Part shown: in pieces, positions 1 to 10,534 of the stretch | Position numbering within the stretch: the first letter of the stretch is position 1 | Layout: each line of letters starts with the position of its first letter | NCBI GenBank assembly: GCA_964036665.1 | Contig: OZ038527.1 | Span: forward strand, 21,040,221 to 21,104,220 | Direction of reading: 5' to 3' | DNA: 64,000 bases | Source: Gordius sp. MW1 | Taxonomy: Eukaryota; Nematomorpha; Gordioida; Gordea; Gordiidae | Program-made: the position numbers and the translations under genes | Notes under the pieces: generated by a model | The model's input: only the letters and a program-made list of their open reading frames with translations | The model's database searches: none | Told to the model about the DNA's origin: nothing

Positions 1-568
1 ATTAAAAAAACAACTAATTTGGTTCAAGCTTAACTTAAAAAAACGAACTAGTTCAAAGAACGGAACTAGTTGTTAACAGCTGTACTGATATCTGTCTTTA
101 ATTAAAATTATAAATATATTGCTTGCTAGTTATACTTTAAATGATACTATAGTTTGAAAACTGTGCGAATACATTCCTTATATGATGGCTAATGGCTGTG
201 CCTTAGTTTCGCTTACCTTAACTAAGATGTAATTGCGAGCTTGAGTTTGGACACTAAATCTCAATCATAATTTTGCGATCAGCTCGATTACTTGGTGTTG
301 AGTTTTATTTCGCCCCACTGGCGACTATAATCAGGGTTAAAATAAATATGAACACCCGCCTGGTGGTATGAACCTTCAAAAAATAGGCGAAATCTTTAAT
401 CAAAACCTCCGCAAATTTGATCAAATTGAAAATTTTAAATCTTTAAATGATAATTTATTTTGCCTACATTTTAAAAAAATTCTAGATTTTGAGGGGGGCA
501 TCTGCCCCTGCCTCCCCCTAGTTACATTCATGAGCATTGTTAAATAATGACCGCGTATTATTAATTAG
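1..568. other. GART intron with a degraded GC-rich repeat
   Basis: No coding signal found on either strand. It is the tail of the intron before the first visible GART exon. Around 490-535 a GGGGGGCATCTGCCCC palindromic stretch resembles the inner ends of the CATGGGCGTAGCCAG repeat family seen elsewhere in the window. Confidence 0.6.
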
Positions 569-817
569 GTGGTGAAACGGCCGAGATACCGGACCTTTAC
601 CACGGCGATGATTTTGATTTGGCCGGGTTCGCTGTTGGGGTCGTGGACAGACACAACCTTCTCCCTAAAAAAACTTCAATCCGCCCGTCGGATATTTTGA
701 TAGGTTTGATATCGTCGGGCTTTCACAGCAACGGCTTTAGCTTGCTTCGTAAAGTTTTCCGCGATTCTGGCTTGTCTTACCATGACCCGTGCCCGTGGGA
801 AGACGAAAGTACCATAG
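569..817 (+). CDS. GART: GART exon: AIR synthetase domain, GGETAE segment
   Basis: First GART exon inside the window. Acceptor AG is at 567-568 and donor GT at 818-819. It begins with two bases that complete a Gly codon, then reads [10 protein letters not shown] and [12 protein letters not shown], followed by the [14 protein letters not shown] stretch, all diagnostic of the PurM/AIRS fold. A short transposon starts only 11 bases past the exon end (see 829-1159). Confidence 0.93.
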
Positions 818-3800
818 GTAGGATGTGGTGATGTCGTAAAAACGGCGGAATTTTGTTTGGTCCACCTTTCGTTTTAGTCAATTAAACATAAACAGGCCAA
901 AGTCGATTTTTGAGCGTGTGTGTAGTTTTTGTGAAACAAGCTCTATGCGAAGCTTTCAATAACGAAAACACTTTTGTAAATAATAATGGAATGGAACTTT
1001 ATTATCCCCAAAACATTCCGAATTTCCCATAACATCCGACAAATTCGATAATGTCCATAATGACCAAGGCTTAAATTCCAGACGTCCTTGGTCCGTTTAT
1101 GATAAGTCGACTGTAACTAAAGGGCGACCAAACAAAACCCAGTCGTTTTTACAACACTGGTATGTGGTGATGTCAACGTGGACAAAGTTATGATTTTCAT
1201 CTTACTGAGCATTGGAGATTTTTAAAAATACCTCTTCACCAAAATATCTTTTTGTCTCATTCAATAAATTTGTTACCATTTGATTTTGTTCATAAAAGGC
1301 AAGTATAGTTAACGCGTTAATTTAACATCACAGGAAACTATCTTTTGACACCAACAATAATATACAATCCCTACATATGTCCCCTTTTCGAAGGTGATAA
1401 CGGAATCAAGGCCTTTGCCCACATAACAGGTACGATCAGTTTGAACATCGCAATTTATTTCTCATTCATAGCATTCATTTTGTATGTATTCACACCATCA
1501 TTTTGAGAACACCATAATTCAAAAAATAAATTTTAATATAACAATGATATATAAATTCCATTTTACTGCTGATAAATTTAATTGTATATAAAATAGCCAT
1601 TATATATACAGTCGAATTTGTCTAGCCTAATAAAATAATAATATATTTGAATTTATAGTTACACAGACTGTATCCCGTGGACAAATAATCCTGACAGAAT
1701 TTTACGTTGAGCAATAATACTTTTTTAGTTTTTTGCCTGAATCAAAAAATGGCCTTTTTAATATTTTTTGAGCCTAGATTCCCACGCCAGTTTCAGAGGG
1801 AGGTTCAAATAAACGTGGATAAAACTAAAAACAATGATGCAATAAAAAATAAGATTATGAACCTTTAGACCAATAAATGGTTTATAGGATAATATAAAGA
1901 CTATTAAATATAAATTTCAAATGGCTTGGGAATATAGCCTTAAAAAACGTTAAAAAGGCCATTTTTGCACCTTTAGCCTCGTTTATCACAAAATTTGTAG
2001 GATTTGGGAAAAAACTAAAAAAAATATTATTATTCAGAGTAATAATCTCTATCCGATATATTTGTCAGATTGCGAAATTTTCTATTATTTTTTAAATTGT
2101 GATACTTTGTTACATTTTAAAGCTTTTTAACTTTTATAATTCAATGAAAGGTGGGGGACTGATGGAAAATATACCTCGTGTGTTACCACAAGGCCTGACC
2201 GCCGCTATTGATACCACGACCTGGCCTATTCCTCCCGCTTTCGCTTGGATTAGGGCCCTGGGAAGTTTGAGCCTCAAAGATATGGGCAAAGTATTTAATT
2301 TAGGTATAGGCGGTGTTTTGGTTGTTTCGCCCGATCACGGTTCCAACCTGCTTAAATACTTCGATAATTTGGGCATAAAAGCTTACCCCATCGGAACTAT
2401 CGTTAAAGGTATGGTATATCTTCTTTCTATGACTGTTTTATCACCTAGGCTGATGGTCAGTCCTTTCAACATTAGTTCCCTTTTGCCTCTATATTTACAT
2501 TGATCTTTCTTTGTCTTGTGAATTTTACATATCATGCCTTATTTTATGAATCCAAGTAAGTTTGGGTCTCACTGTCTTTTGTTTTCTTGCGGAATTTATC
2601 TTCTCAATTTTCTTTCCGACATAGCTATCGTCCCTTCTCTCGACATGGCCATACCATCTTAGTCTATTTGTTAGGAGTTTTGTCGTAATAGATGTTATAC
2701 CCAAATTTTTTCTTATTTCTTCATTTCGCTTATGTTCCTTCTTGCTTACTCATAGCATCCATCTTAGCATTCTCATCCCCATGGACGCAAGGCGTTGCTC
2801 TTTTTTTTTACGTATAGCCCATGATTCCTAACTATACAGGACTGTTGGCTGTGTGTATAGTATATTGTGGGGTATTATTTTTGCAGGAGGGGTATATGAA
2901 AAAAACACAATTTTCGTTCCTTTCTTGAACTTTTTATGATTCATTTAATTATTGAGTAATATATGAACCCGACATCACGACATTTCTTCTTCCTTATCTT
3001 GGCCAATTTGTACGTATAAGCCTATCGCCCCCTTTATGATACATTTTGTTAGCCATTGGTGTAAACAGCATTCTTTTTAAATGCAATGTCCTCCGCTCCA
3101 AAATATTATTGTGTCCCCATGATTTTAAACGAAAACTATGTTTAATAGTGGAGGGACATGCTTTTAATTAGGGAGAGGAGAACACTCGTTGGCTAGGAAT
3201 GGGAGTTATTTTTCAGTTTATATGAGTTAAGTTTATTTGAAGGTAGGATGTTTATTCTTTAGTTTTTCCCTTAATCTATGAATTTTTCAGCAAATTAAAA
3301 TTTATTCCCGCGTTTTTAGCCGCGGAAAATTTAGTACGAAATTTGCGATTTTAAGTTGGCGTTGGCCCAAAGTGTCTAAAAATTTCCGAAAATGGTAAAG
3401 TATACGAAGTCTACACTTTAAACATAAAATTATTTTTTTTCGAGTTGGTCTGTCGATAATCATCTTTATCGACGATTCGACTTAAATGGTCCATAAATAA
3501 GGCTAAAATATAACATTAAGCCATGCTATATTTTTATGGGAATTAGATTTTAGCGTCGTTTGCAAAAGAATTTTTATATTTTAACAAATACCAGTTTATC
3601 GAAATAGTTGAGGCCTGCATAATTTGCATCGATTTTAGCGTCTTTTGAAAAATAACAAATTTAACAAAAGTACCGCATAATGTTACTAAAGATGTCAGAT
3701 ACATGACTCATTACCATGTTGTTTGGTAAAATGGTAAAAATAGGCCTAACGCGACCTAAATTTTTATATATAATTACTATATTACATTCCATTCTTAGGT

Positions 3801-6550
3801 GCCGGCGTCAAATTGGACAATTTGGAGGAGTCTTTAAAGCGAGCCATGATGTCTTACGAGAAATGCCAAAGCAATGTCCCCAGGCCTTATGCCCTACCCT
3901 CTTCCATATGCAACCTAAAGCGGTCGAGCCTGGTTTCGGCCCTGGCAAGCAACATTCCCACCAAAACTCGCGTCGCAGTGTTAATTTCTGGGACAGGTTT
4001 AGATGTCCTCTTTATAGTCATTATTACCTCTTGAAAGAGCTACTTTATGATTTATGTCTTTATTGTAAAGATTGTAGGAAAAATAGGGAACAACGATTAT
4101 AATTGTTGTGTGCTCTATTAATTAATATCACAAAAAATGCGAATGAAATTATTTTGCAATAGAGGATTTTATATTGTTTTAACTTTCTGACGAGTAACCC
4201 ATAGGTGATAATTTTGGCACTTTTTAATATATATATATATTAGTGTTGTAAAAACGGCTGGGTTTTGGTTGGTCGACCATTGATTTTACTAAGACTAAGG
4301 ATCGCTTCTGGTCTGTTTTTCAAAGATCGACTAAGCCTAGAGGTCGACTGAGAAAAACAGTCCAAAAAATCTTTGATTTTTTCATGTTTAGTCGACTAAG
4401 ACCTGAGGTAGACCAAACCAGCCGTTTTTACAACACTAATATGTATTTGACAAAAATTATTGATAATAAAAAAAGTGTTTTGAAAAATGAATAAATATTA
4501 ATTTTAATTCGATATGCAAGATAAATTGGTGGGAAGCCTTTTTAAATGTGTTTTTTTTAATTTTTACGAGAAATTTTGTTTTAGGTTCAAATATGAAGGC
4601 GTTAGTGGAGTACTCGCTCAACAACACCAATGCAAATTATACCGTGTGTTTGGTGATATCGAATAAGCCCGAAGCCCCCGGCTTACTTATAGGTCAAAAA
4701 TATGGAATACCCACAGAGGTATTCCCCTTGTTTCAAATTATAGTTTTGGTTTTGGGTGCTTTTTCTATTTTAGGATTGTTAGTTTGAGACCATCTAGTCT
4801 GAACTTTAATGAAATATATAGTTAGAATATTATTGTCTTTTCTGTAAATTCTTATAATTAACTTCCTCGGTAGCTCAATTTTATTTTTCATTCGTACCTT
4901 AAATTGACCGACGCAAAAACGCTCATTTTGCCCAGAAATGGGACAATTTTATGCTGATCAGAGTTTTCGGATTCGTAGTTCTAAAGGGTTTTCGATCAGC
5001 AAATTGCGCATAGGCTTGCAAAGGGAGTATTATGTGACCTGTCCTGATAATGAATTTTAATTTTGGTTCGGGTTTTAACTAGCGCCTGCACAATTTTGTA
5101 ATCATCCTATTTTTCACACCGATTCTTTAGGATATAAAAGCCTAGGGTGACAATTTTGAAATATCTTAGGGTTGAAAATTTTAAAATAGGTTCGGGTCGA
5201 AAAAAGTGACTTAAGAGACATCCATTCATTTTATAGCTTCGAATAATTTTATAACCGATAGGCGGAAAACGATAGAATATTAATCAGCTTTAAAGTGTTT
5301 ATTGTCTTGTCTTATGCCGTTACTTTCATAACTACCTTTTTAATTATTTTGGGTGATTATGAAACGTTTTAAAAATAGGGCAAAAATAATGAGGCCTAAA
5401 TATGCACTAGTTTATCTCCTTTTAAGAAGCGTTTTTACTTTCAATGTCGCGCTCCTTTTTTAAATTAATTAATGAATAAGCTAATAAATTAAACAAGGTA
5501 ATTCAGCACGAAAGTTTTCCCGAAAGATCGCTTTTCGACGCCCGAATCGATGAAATACTAGAATCTAAGGGCGTGGATTTCGTTTGCCTAGCCGGGTTTA
5601 TGCGCCTCCTATCTAGTAATTTTACATACATTTTTCTTATAGATATCATTTCCTGCGATTGCTACTAATTTAGTTTGTACTAAATATTTATAAATAATAT
5701 AATTAAAACCAAAGGTATCTCTGCATATATTAATTAATTTTATAAAAAAAATAGGGTTGTTTTTTCTTCCCAAATAATAATTTAAAAATACCTAGATTTT
5801 GATAATTCACTCAATTGACTCGCAGGTTCTTTCGTGGAAAAATGGCAAAATCGACTTATCAATACGCACCCTTCCTTGTTGCCAACCTTCAAGGGTCTAC
5901 ATGCCCCCGCCCAGGCCATAGCCGCTGGCTGCAAAATAGCGGGTTGTACCATACATTACGTTGTGGTAATAAATGATGCTACGATTTAACTTTTAATTTG
6001 CTGATTTTTGATTTGCACTATCTTAGAAAGCTTTATTTAGTGGCTTATAAACTAGCATAGAAGAACACCTAGGACGTTTTGATGGCTTATAATAAATTTA
6101 ATTTATAATAAACTCTTATTAATTTATAGCAGAGGTTTCTATAGTGGGCGAAAAACAAAGGAGCTGAGAGTGCGCGATGCTTGATGTTTAAGATTATTAT
6201 AAGTTTTAGTAAAGATATGAATGGGTTCGCGTAAAAAACTACAAAATAAATATTGCTTGCTAACCATTTTTTCAAATTACTATATTATAGAACTTGACGT
6301 TTTTGTCTTCGAATACACATCTGCGAAGTTCATTCAAGGGCTCTTTTTAATTGAAATTAGGCCCTTTTAGCACTTGATATGGTTTAATAGTTTGTTTCGT
6401 TTATAGCCGGACTTAGATTCAGGACCTATCATTGCTCAAGCCGCTGTCCCCATATACCCAGATGACACCGAGTCAAGCTTGACCGAACGAATTAAGCTGG
6501 CGGAGCATGAATTGTACCCAAAAACACTCGATAAAATATTGGCGAGATGA
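569..6550 (+). CDS. GART: Trifunctional purine biosynthesis protein, 3' eight exons (AIR synthetase C-part + GAR transformylase)
   Basis: Encodes the end of AIR synthetase (FGAM to AIR) and all of GAR transformylase (formyl transfer from 10-formyl-THF to GAR), cytosolic de novo purine synthesis. Exons read from splice sites and phase: 569-817, 1334-1429, 2151-2408, 3799-3996, 4585-4718, 5498-5615, 5826-5965, 6407-6550 (stop TGA 6548-6550). Phases agree at every junction and give 444 residues plus a split first codon. Visible motifs: [11 protein letters not shown] and DLAGFAVG (exon 1), FAHITGGGL across exons 2/3, ENIPRVLPQ (exon 3), the domain linker and [11 protein letters not shown] across exons 4/5, [10 protein letters not shown] (exon 6), [12 protein letters not shown] (exon 7, formyl-transfer Asn and His) and [10 protein letters not shown] (exon 8, catalytic Asp). 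The preceding exon must end in G and lies outside the window, so the GARS domain is not visible. Donors after exons 4 (GTTTAG) and 6 (GTAATT) are weak. No internal stop, so it is likely functional. Confidence 0.95.
829..1159. mobile_element. hAT-type MITE, TAGTGTTGTAAAA family, copy 1
   Basis: The ends are imperfect inverted repeats (GTCGTAAAAACGGC on the left, CGTTTTTACAACACTG on the right), with GTCGAC-rich arms inside. Flanks GGATGTGG (821-828) and GTATGTGG (1160-1167) match at 7 of 8 bases, as an aged 8-bp target duplication. At 331 bp it is the longest of five copies here. It lies in the GART intron just after a splice donor. It has no coding capacity. The other copies are at 4241, 25661, 40137 and 58023. 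Confidence 0.85.
4241..4438. mobile_element. hAT-type MITE, TAGTGTTGTAAAA family, copy 2
   Basis: A 198-bp near-palindromic element in a GART intron. It starts TAGTGTTGTAAAAACGGCTG and ends with the reverse complement CAGCCGTTTTTACAACACTA. Flanks ATATATAT (4233-4240) and ATATGTAT (4439-4446) match at 7 of 8 bases. The inner arms carry GTCGACTAA and CTTAGTCGAC words. It has no ORF. Confidence 0.9.
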
Positions 6551-8950
6551 TTATACATAGCACAATAATTTGTATCGATCACAATGTACCTACCTATATA
6601 AATGACCAATTATATTATGTGATTTCTAAATATATTTGAGAAGCTTTAATAATACATGTCGTGTGTTTATTATAGAAATTGTGTGTGTTCATTAAAATTG
6701 AATACTATAATTTTAAAAATAGTTTGGAAGCTAGATTTTCCGATTATGTTTAATTAGTGTGAGCTATTTTTTTGCTGGTTTGTTTTTAATACGTAGCAAA
6801 TAATGGTGTAGTCAACATTGTTTTTGCGAAAATTTGGGTTTAATACCACGATTGAAGCAAAATATTCCCTTTTGCAAATTAAATCAACATCAGTTATAAT
6901 AAGTCTAATCTTGGATTTGAACATGTTGGTGCATCAACATTTTGGCCATTATCAGATGGCCAATCGACCAGAAAAATTTTTAAATTTTTTCTATGAAGAC
7001 AGGTCTTACCTGTCACTGCAACAAGATTTTATGATTAGGGGGTGAATTATTTTGAAAAATTGTCAAATTTAGCGTCATGACCTGATGTCTCAAAAGTCCG
7101 ATTTTTCACCGTTAAGCCCCTACAACTCGAAAAGTAATGGCCCAAATGAGCTAAAATTTTATAAGATCCATAGTTTCTACATTTTCACCTATTTTATAAA
7201 ATCTAAGGTCGGCCGAAAGCGTTGCGATTTGACATTGAATTTTCCATAAGCTTTCTACGGAAGTTTGAAAATTTTAAAATTTTAGCACATGGTTAAAAAT
7301 ATTTATAGTAATTTAACTTAAACTAGTTTATTAGGGATAGGGTAAATTTGATAATTCTTATATTTTTATTATTAATTTATACCCCCCTAAAGTATTTTTA
7401 AGGCAAACCTTTATATGGCTCCGGTGCCAAATAACATTATTTGATTCACCTTGTATATGGTAATAAACTGCTTTAAATTCAACATTCCTTTGGCTAATAA
7501 AAAAAATATTTAGCAATTTCCTAAATCATACCTTCTTTAATTATTATTTCCTCCGGTTTTTTGTATAAATGACGTCATTTCAACCTGCAAATGATCCATA
7601 AATTTTATCTTTAATGTCATTTCATTTCCTCATATAGGATTTCTTGAATAGTTTTTGAGCCTTGACCTTGTAATAAGTCAATAAAATATATTTATAAGCC
7701 TTAAATTGTTCAATTCGATGTAAAAAATTTTAATGCTTATACCTTCTTGCAAAAAATTGGCATGCTATCTGGTTTTATTCTTACATATTTTACGAATTTC
7801 TCTTGTCAAAATAAACTCCTGCTCTATAAATTATTCAATTTTATACTTTTTATTGATGTTACTAATACATTTTGACGTCACTTTGCCACTAAAAATTCCC
7901 ATTTTTATAAAACTGCGAAATAAACAATGAAATAAATGGTTTGTATTCACATAAAGTAATTTGCTTCACAAATTAGAGCCGATTGCAATAAAAATTTTAT
8001 CGCAATTTAGCGGATAAAAAATAATGAGGAAGGAAATTTAAAAAAAAGTTGCTAATGATATCAAGGTGCATCTATGTATTTTTATAATTTTTTACCCCTT
8101 CTCAATTTTAAAAATACAAAACTTTTTAAAAATCAATATGAATTTGATTTGCAAACTAATTTTTGAAGCCATTTGAAAATTGCGATTGCCTGACATTCGT
8201 CCGTTTTTAATCTTTGCAAAACTGCGGTTGAGACTTTTAAACGATAATTTTTATTTTAAGGATATAAAGTTTTTAATCATTTATTATTTTTATAAAGAGA
8301 ATTACATATTATGTGAAGGTGAGATAGATAAATTAAAAAATTAAGAATCGTAAATATTGGGAAAACATTTTTTGTTCTTTATCGTTTGCAAAATAGATAT
8401 AAACTTTCAAACCTAAGAAAAAAATAATTAAGAGTTTTAACAATCCGTTTTTTTGAGATTTAATATAATTGTACGATAAATAGCACAGAATGATAAATTT
8501 TTTATCAGTCTTAAGCTCAATTTATTACAAAACTTTACTAATTTTACACGACATATATGATACTTAAATTATTATATTTTTTCTTATATTTTTACTAAAT
8601 ATAATATTCGAGTAAGTATTTAATAATTAAAGCAAATAAGTTGAATTTTTTGTTATCTGATTTTGTACAAATATCCTCAATGTCATTTAAATAAAAACAA
8701 GGAATCAAGATTTTTAACGAGTGCTAATTTAGATTGCCTTTACTAATTTTTAAAACCTTTATTTTAACCTTAATATCATCCTCCTCCTCCAACATAACAA
8801 TTGGCTCAATTGTACTTCTTTAAAGAATTTTATTAAATATCTTAGGTGACAGCTCTCTTAAATGCCAGCGAATCCAAATTTTTTTGTTAGGGGAATAAAG
8901 CGTAGATTCAAAATTAATTATAATAATCTTTAAACGAGGTCAGTAATTTC
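6551..8950. other. A+T-rich intergenic DNA after GART
   Basis: I see no exon-like reading frame, RNA gene or clear transposon end. The short ORFs here are low-complexity and lack family motifs. No canonical AATAAA lies close behind the GART stop; an ATTAAA around 6692 could serve as poly(A) signal, but this is weak. Confidence 0.5.
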
Positions 8951-8953
8951 TTT

Positions 8954-9010
8954 TAATTGCTATGCAATTTATGGGCTCGCTTTATGTTGTCCCGTCCGTC
9001 CGTCCTCCAA
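8954..9010 (+). repeat. TTGCTATGCAA-headed repeat, copy 1
   Basis: Begins TTTTAATTGCTATGCAATTT, then ATGGGCTCG and a CCGTCCGTCCG run. The same head recurs at 22558, 43787, 48770 and, inverted, at 63186. The core TTGC-TAT-GCAA is an inverted repeat. Confidence 0.7.
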
Positions 9011-9079
9011 CGTTCTGACCTGCTGGTTCGATACCCCGAGAGGACAATTTTTTTTAAATTAAATTAATATATTGTTCTT

Positions 9080-9483
9080 ATTAATACCATTGATAATATG
9101 ACTTTTTGGTCGTCGGCTGGCTACTGACCAATGAAAAAAATGACCATTGGTCAAATTGTGATTCGAAATTTTTTTTTTCGTTTTTGAGTTGGTATATTAG
9201 GTTAACATTGATAATTACCCTATTCCCTCCTGTAGAATGGCCTTTGCCTCTACTGATATGGGTCCCTGTGCCCCCCCCCTACAAAAGCCTATGCCTTTAC
9301 TGATGTGGGTTCGAATCCCGGCGAGGGCAAATTCTCAATTGCTGGTTCGATACCCAGAGGGGGCAAAAAAAAATTTTTAATTAATACATTGTTCTTGTTA
9401 ATACCATTGATAATATGACTTTTTGACCGTGTCCTGGCTACTGACCAATGAAAAAATGACCATTGGCCAAAGTGATGGAACAT
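9080..9483. repeat. Two units of the CCAATGG hairpin repeat with GGTTCGA motifs
   Basis: Two copies of the unit that forms the 43.8-50.1 kb array: TACCATTGATAATATGACTT, TTTTGG or TTTTGACC, CTGGCTACTGACCAATG, then A-rich and TGACCATTGG. Between them are GGGTTCGAATCCCGG (about 9307) and GGTTCGATACCC (about 9341), which resemble a tRNA B box. No coding function. Confidence 0.75.
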
Positions 9484-9524
9484 TTGTATAAATAATTAAC
9501 TAATCATTTGCATTTAATACCCCC

Positions 9525-9690
9525 TATAGCCATTCTCGCTCCTTCCCACCTTTCTCGCCCATAAATTGCATAGCAAATATGCTACTTTTATACAGAGTAT
9601 AGATGAGTTTCGTTCCCCCTTCCCTTCCCCTCCTCCCCTTGCCCCTCCCCCTTCCCACGAGGGCCGAAGGCCCGAGTTTTTTATTATTAT
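9525..9690. repeat. GC-rich repeat, CCCATAAATTGCATAGCAAA family, copy 1
   Basis: Holds TTCTCGCCCATAAATTGC, ATAGCAAATATGC, TACAGAGTATAGATGAGT, a C-rich tract and GAGGGCCGAAGGCCCGAG. The same order is found at 51500-51790 and, inverted, at 62905-63075. It shares the TTGCATAGCAA core with the TTGCTATGCAA-headed repeats. Confidence 0.75.
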
Positions 9691-10220
9691 TAATATGCGA
9701 TTAAATATTATGAAGGCACAAAAACGGTTTAAAAATTTTTAAAAGATGCAGTCAATGATATTTTATGTATCCGATTCATAAACATTTAAAGGATCTAATC
9801 TTAAAATTAGAAACTAATAAATACAAATATGCATTAAATTTAAAATTTTTTATCAAATGTGGCACTTATTTATACGTTTCTTAAATATTTTACAACAAAA
9901 TTTTTAAAAATAAGAGAAGGCGTCGTTATTTACAATTCTACTATCAATAAGAATATATTACAAAACCCTTAAAATGGTCGCAATAACATTAAAAGACAAC
10001 CAGCGATATCAATAATTCAATTATTGTTAAGAATACTTTTTTAATATTTTAAGTCAGGATTTTTTAGTCGTCTAGAATTCGGATTATTGGTGATGTGAAA
10101 TGAATCGATGCGTTTGCTAACAACACGTGAGATTGTATTTATTACTCCGTAAATTATACAGAGTTTTATATAAATAAAATACATAAATAAATGTTTCTAA
10201 CTCTATGTTACACGTACATG

Positions 10221-10226
10221 TTTATT
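10221..10226 (-). terminator. Candidate poly(A) signal of acetylcholinesterase
   Basis: AATAAA on the minus strand, about 160 bases past the T-exon stop codon, in A+T-rich DNA. It is the first canonical hexamer I noticed downstream of the gene. Confidence 0.5.
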
Positions 10227-10385
10227 TACAAAAAAAATGTAGACGGAATCAATGAAATTCAATAATATCGATGGGGATTAATTGTCTAAGACGAATTTGA
10301 TATCCACACAATCAGAACTTTTCCATCTTATATTTTAGATTGAGTGTCCTAAATCACAACACTTTCTTCTTCAGTTTTCATTTTT

Positions 10386-10534
10386 CTATGTTTTGTTGAT
10401 TATAGAGCATTTGTCAATTTTATTGTTTTGTCGAGCCATGTATTTGTCAAATTGCAATTTCCAATCGACTATATACTTCGTTTTCCAATCGTGAAATTGA
10501 GTCTTCCATTGGATTTCAGCCTCGCTTAAATCCT
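10386..10534 (-). CDS. ACHE: Acetylcholinesterase exon 4: T peptide (amphipathic tetramerisation tail)
   Basis: Reads DLSEAEIQWKTQFHDW, then KTKYIVDWKLQFDKY, and ends KIDKCSIINKT before TAG (10388-10386). Aromatic residues at positions 9, 13, 16, 20, 24, 28 and 31 of the exon repeat the spacing of vertebrate T peptides, which wrap around a proline-rich anchor (ColQ or PRiMA in vertebrates). A Cys near the end would make the inter-subunit disulfide. The exon boundary falls where the vertebrate T exon begins. Which anchor is used here cannot be told from this window. Confidence 0.9.

Noticed and set aside
1-568. A further upstream GART exon
   Set aside because: I searched for the expected sequence before GGETAE ending in a single G before a donor and found none; the window begins inside the intron.
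3716-4102. 128-residue open frame overlapping a GART exon
   Set aside because: It is in a different frame from the conserved linker and VAVLISGTG sequence and has no motif of its own.
9300-9330. A tRNA gene at the GGTTCGAATCCC motif
   Set aside because: No acceptor stem, D arm or anticodon arm can be drawn around it; treated as a B-box-like motif only.
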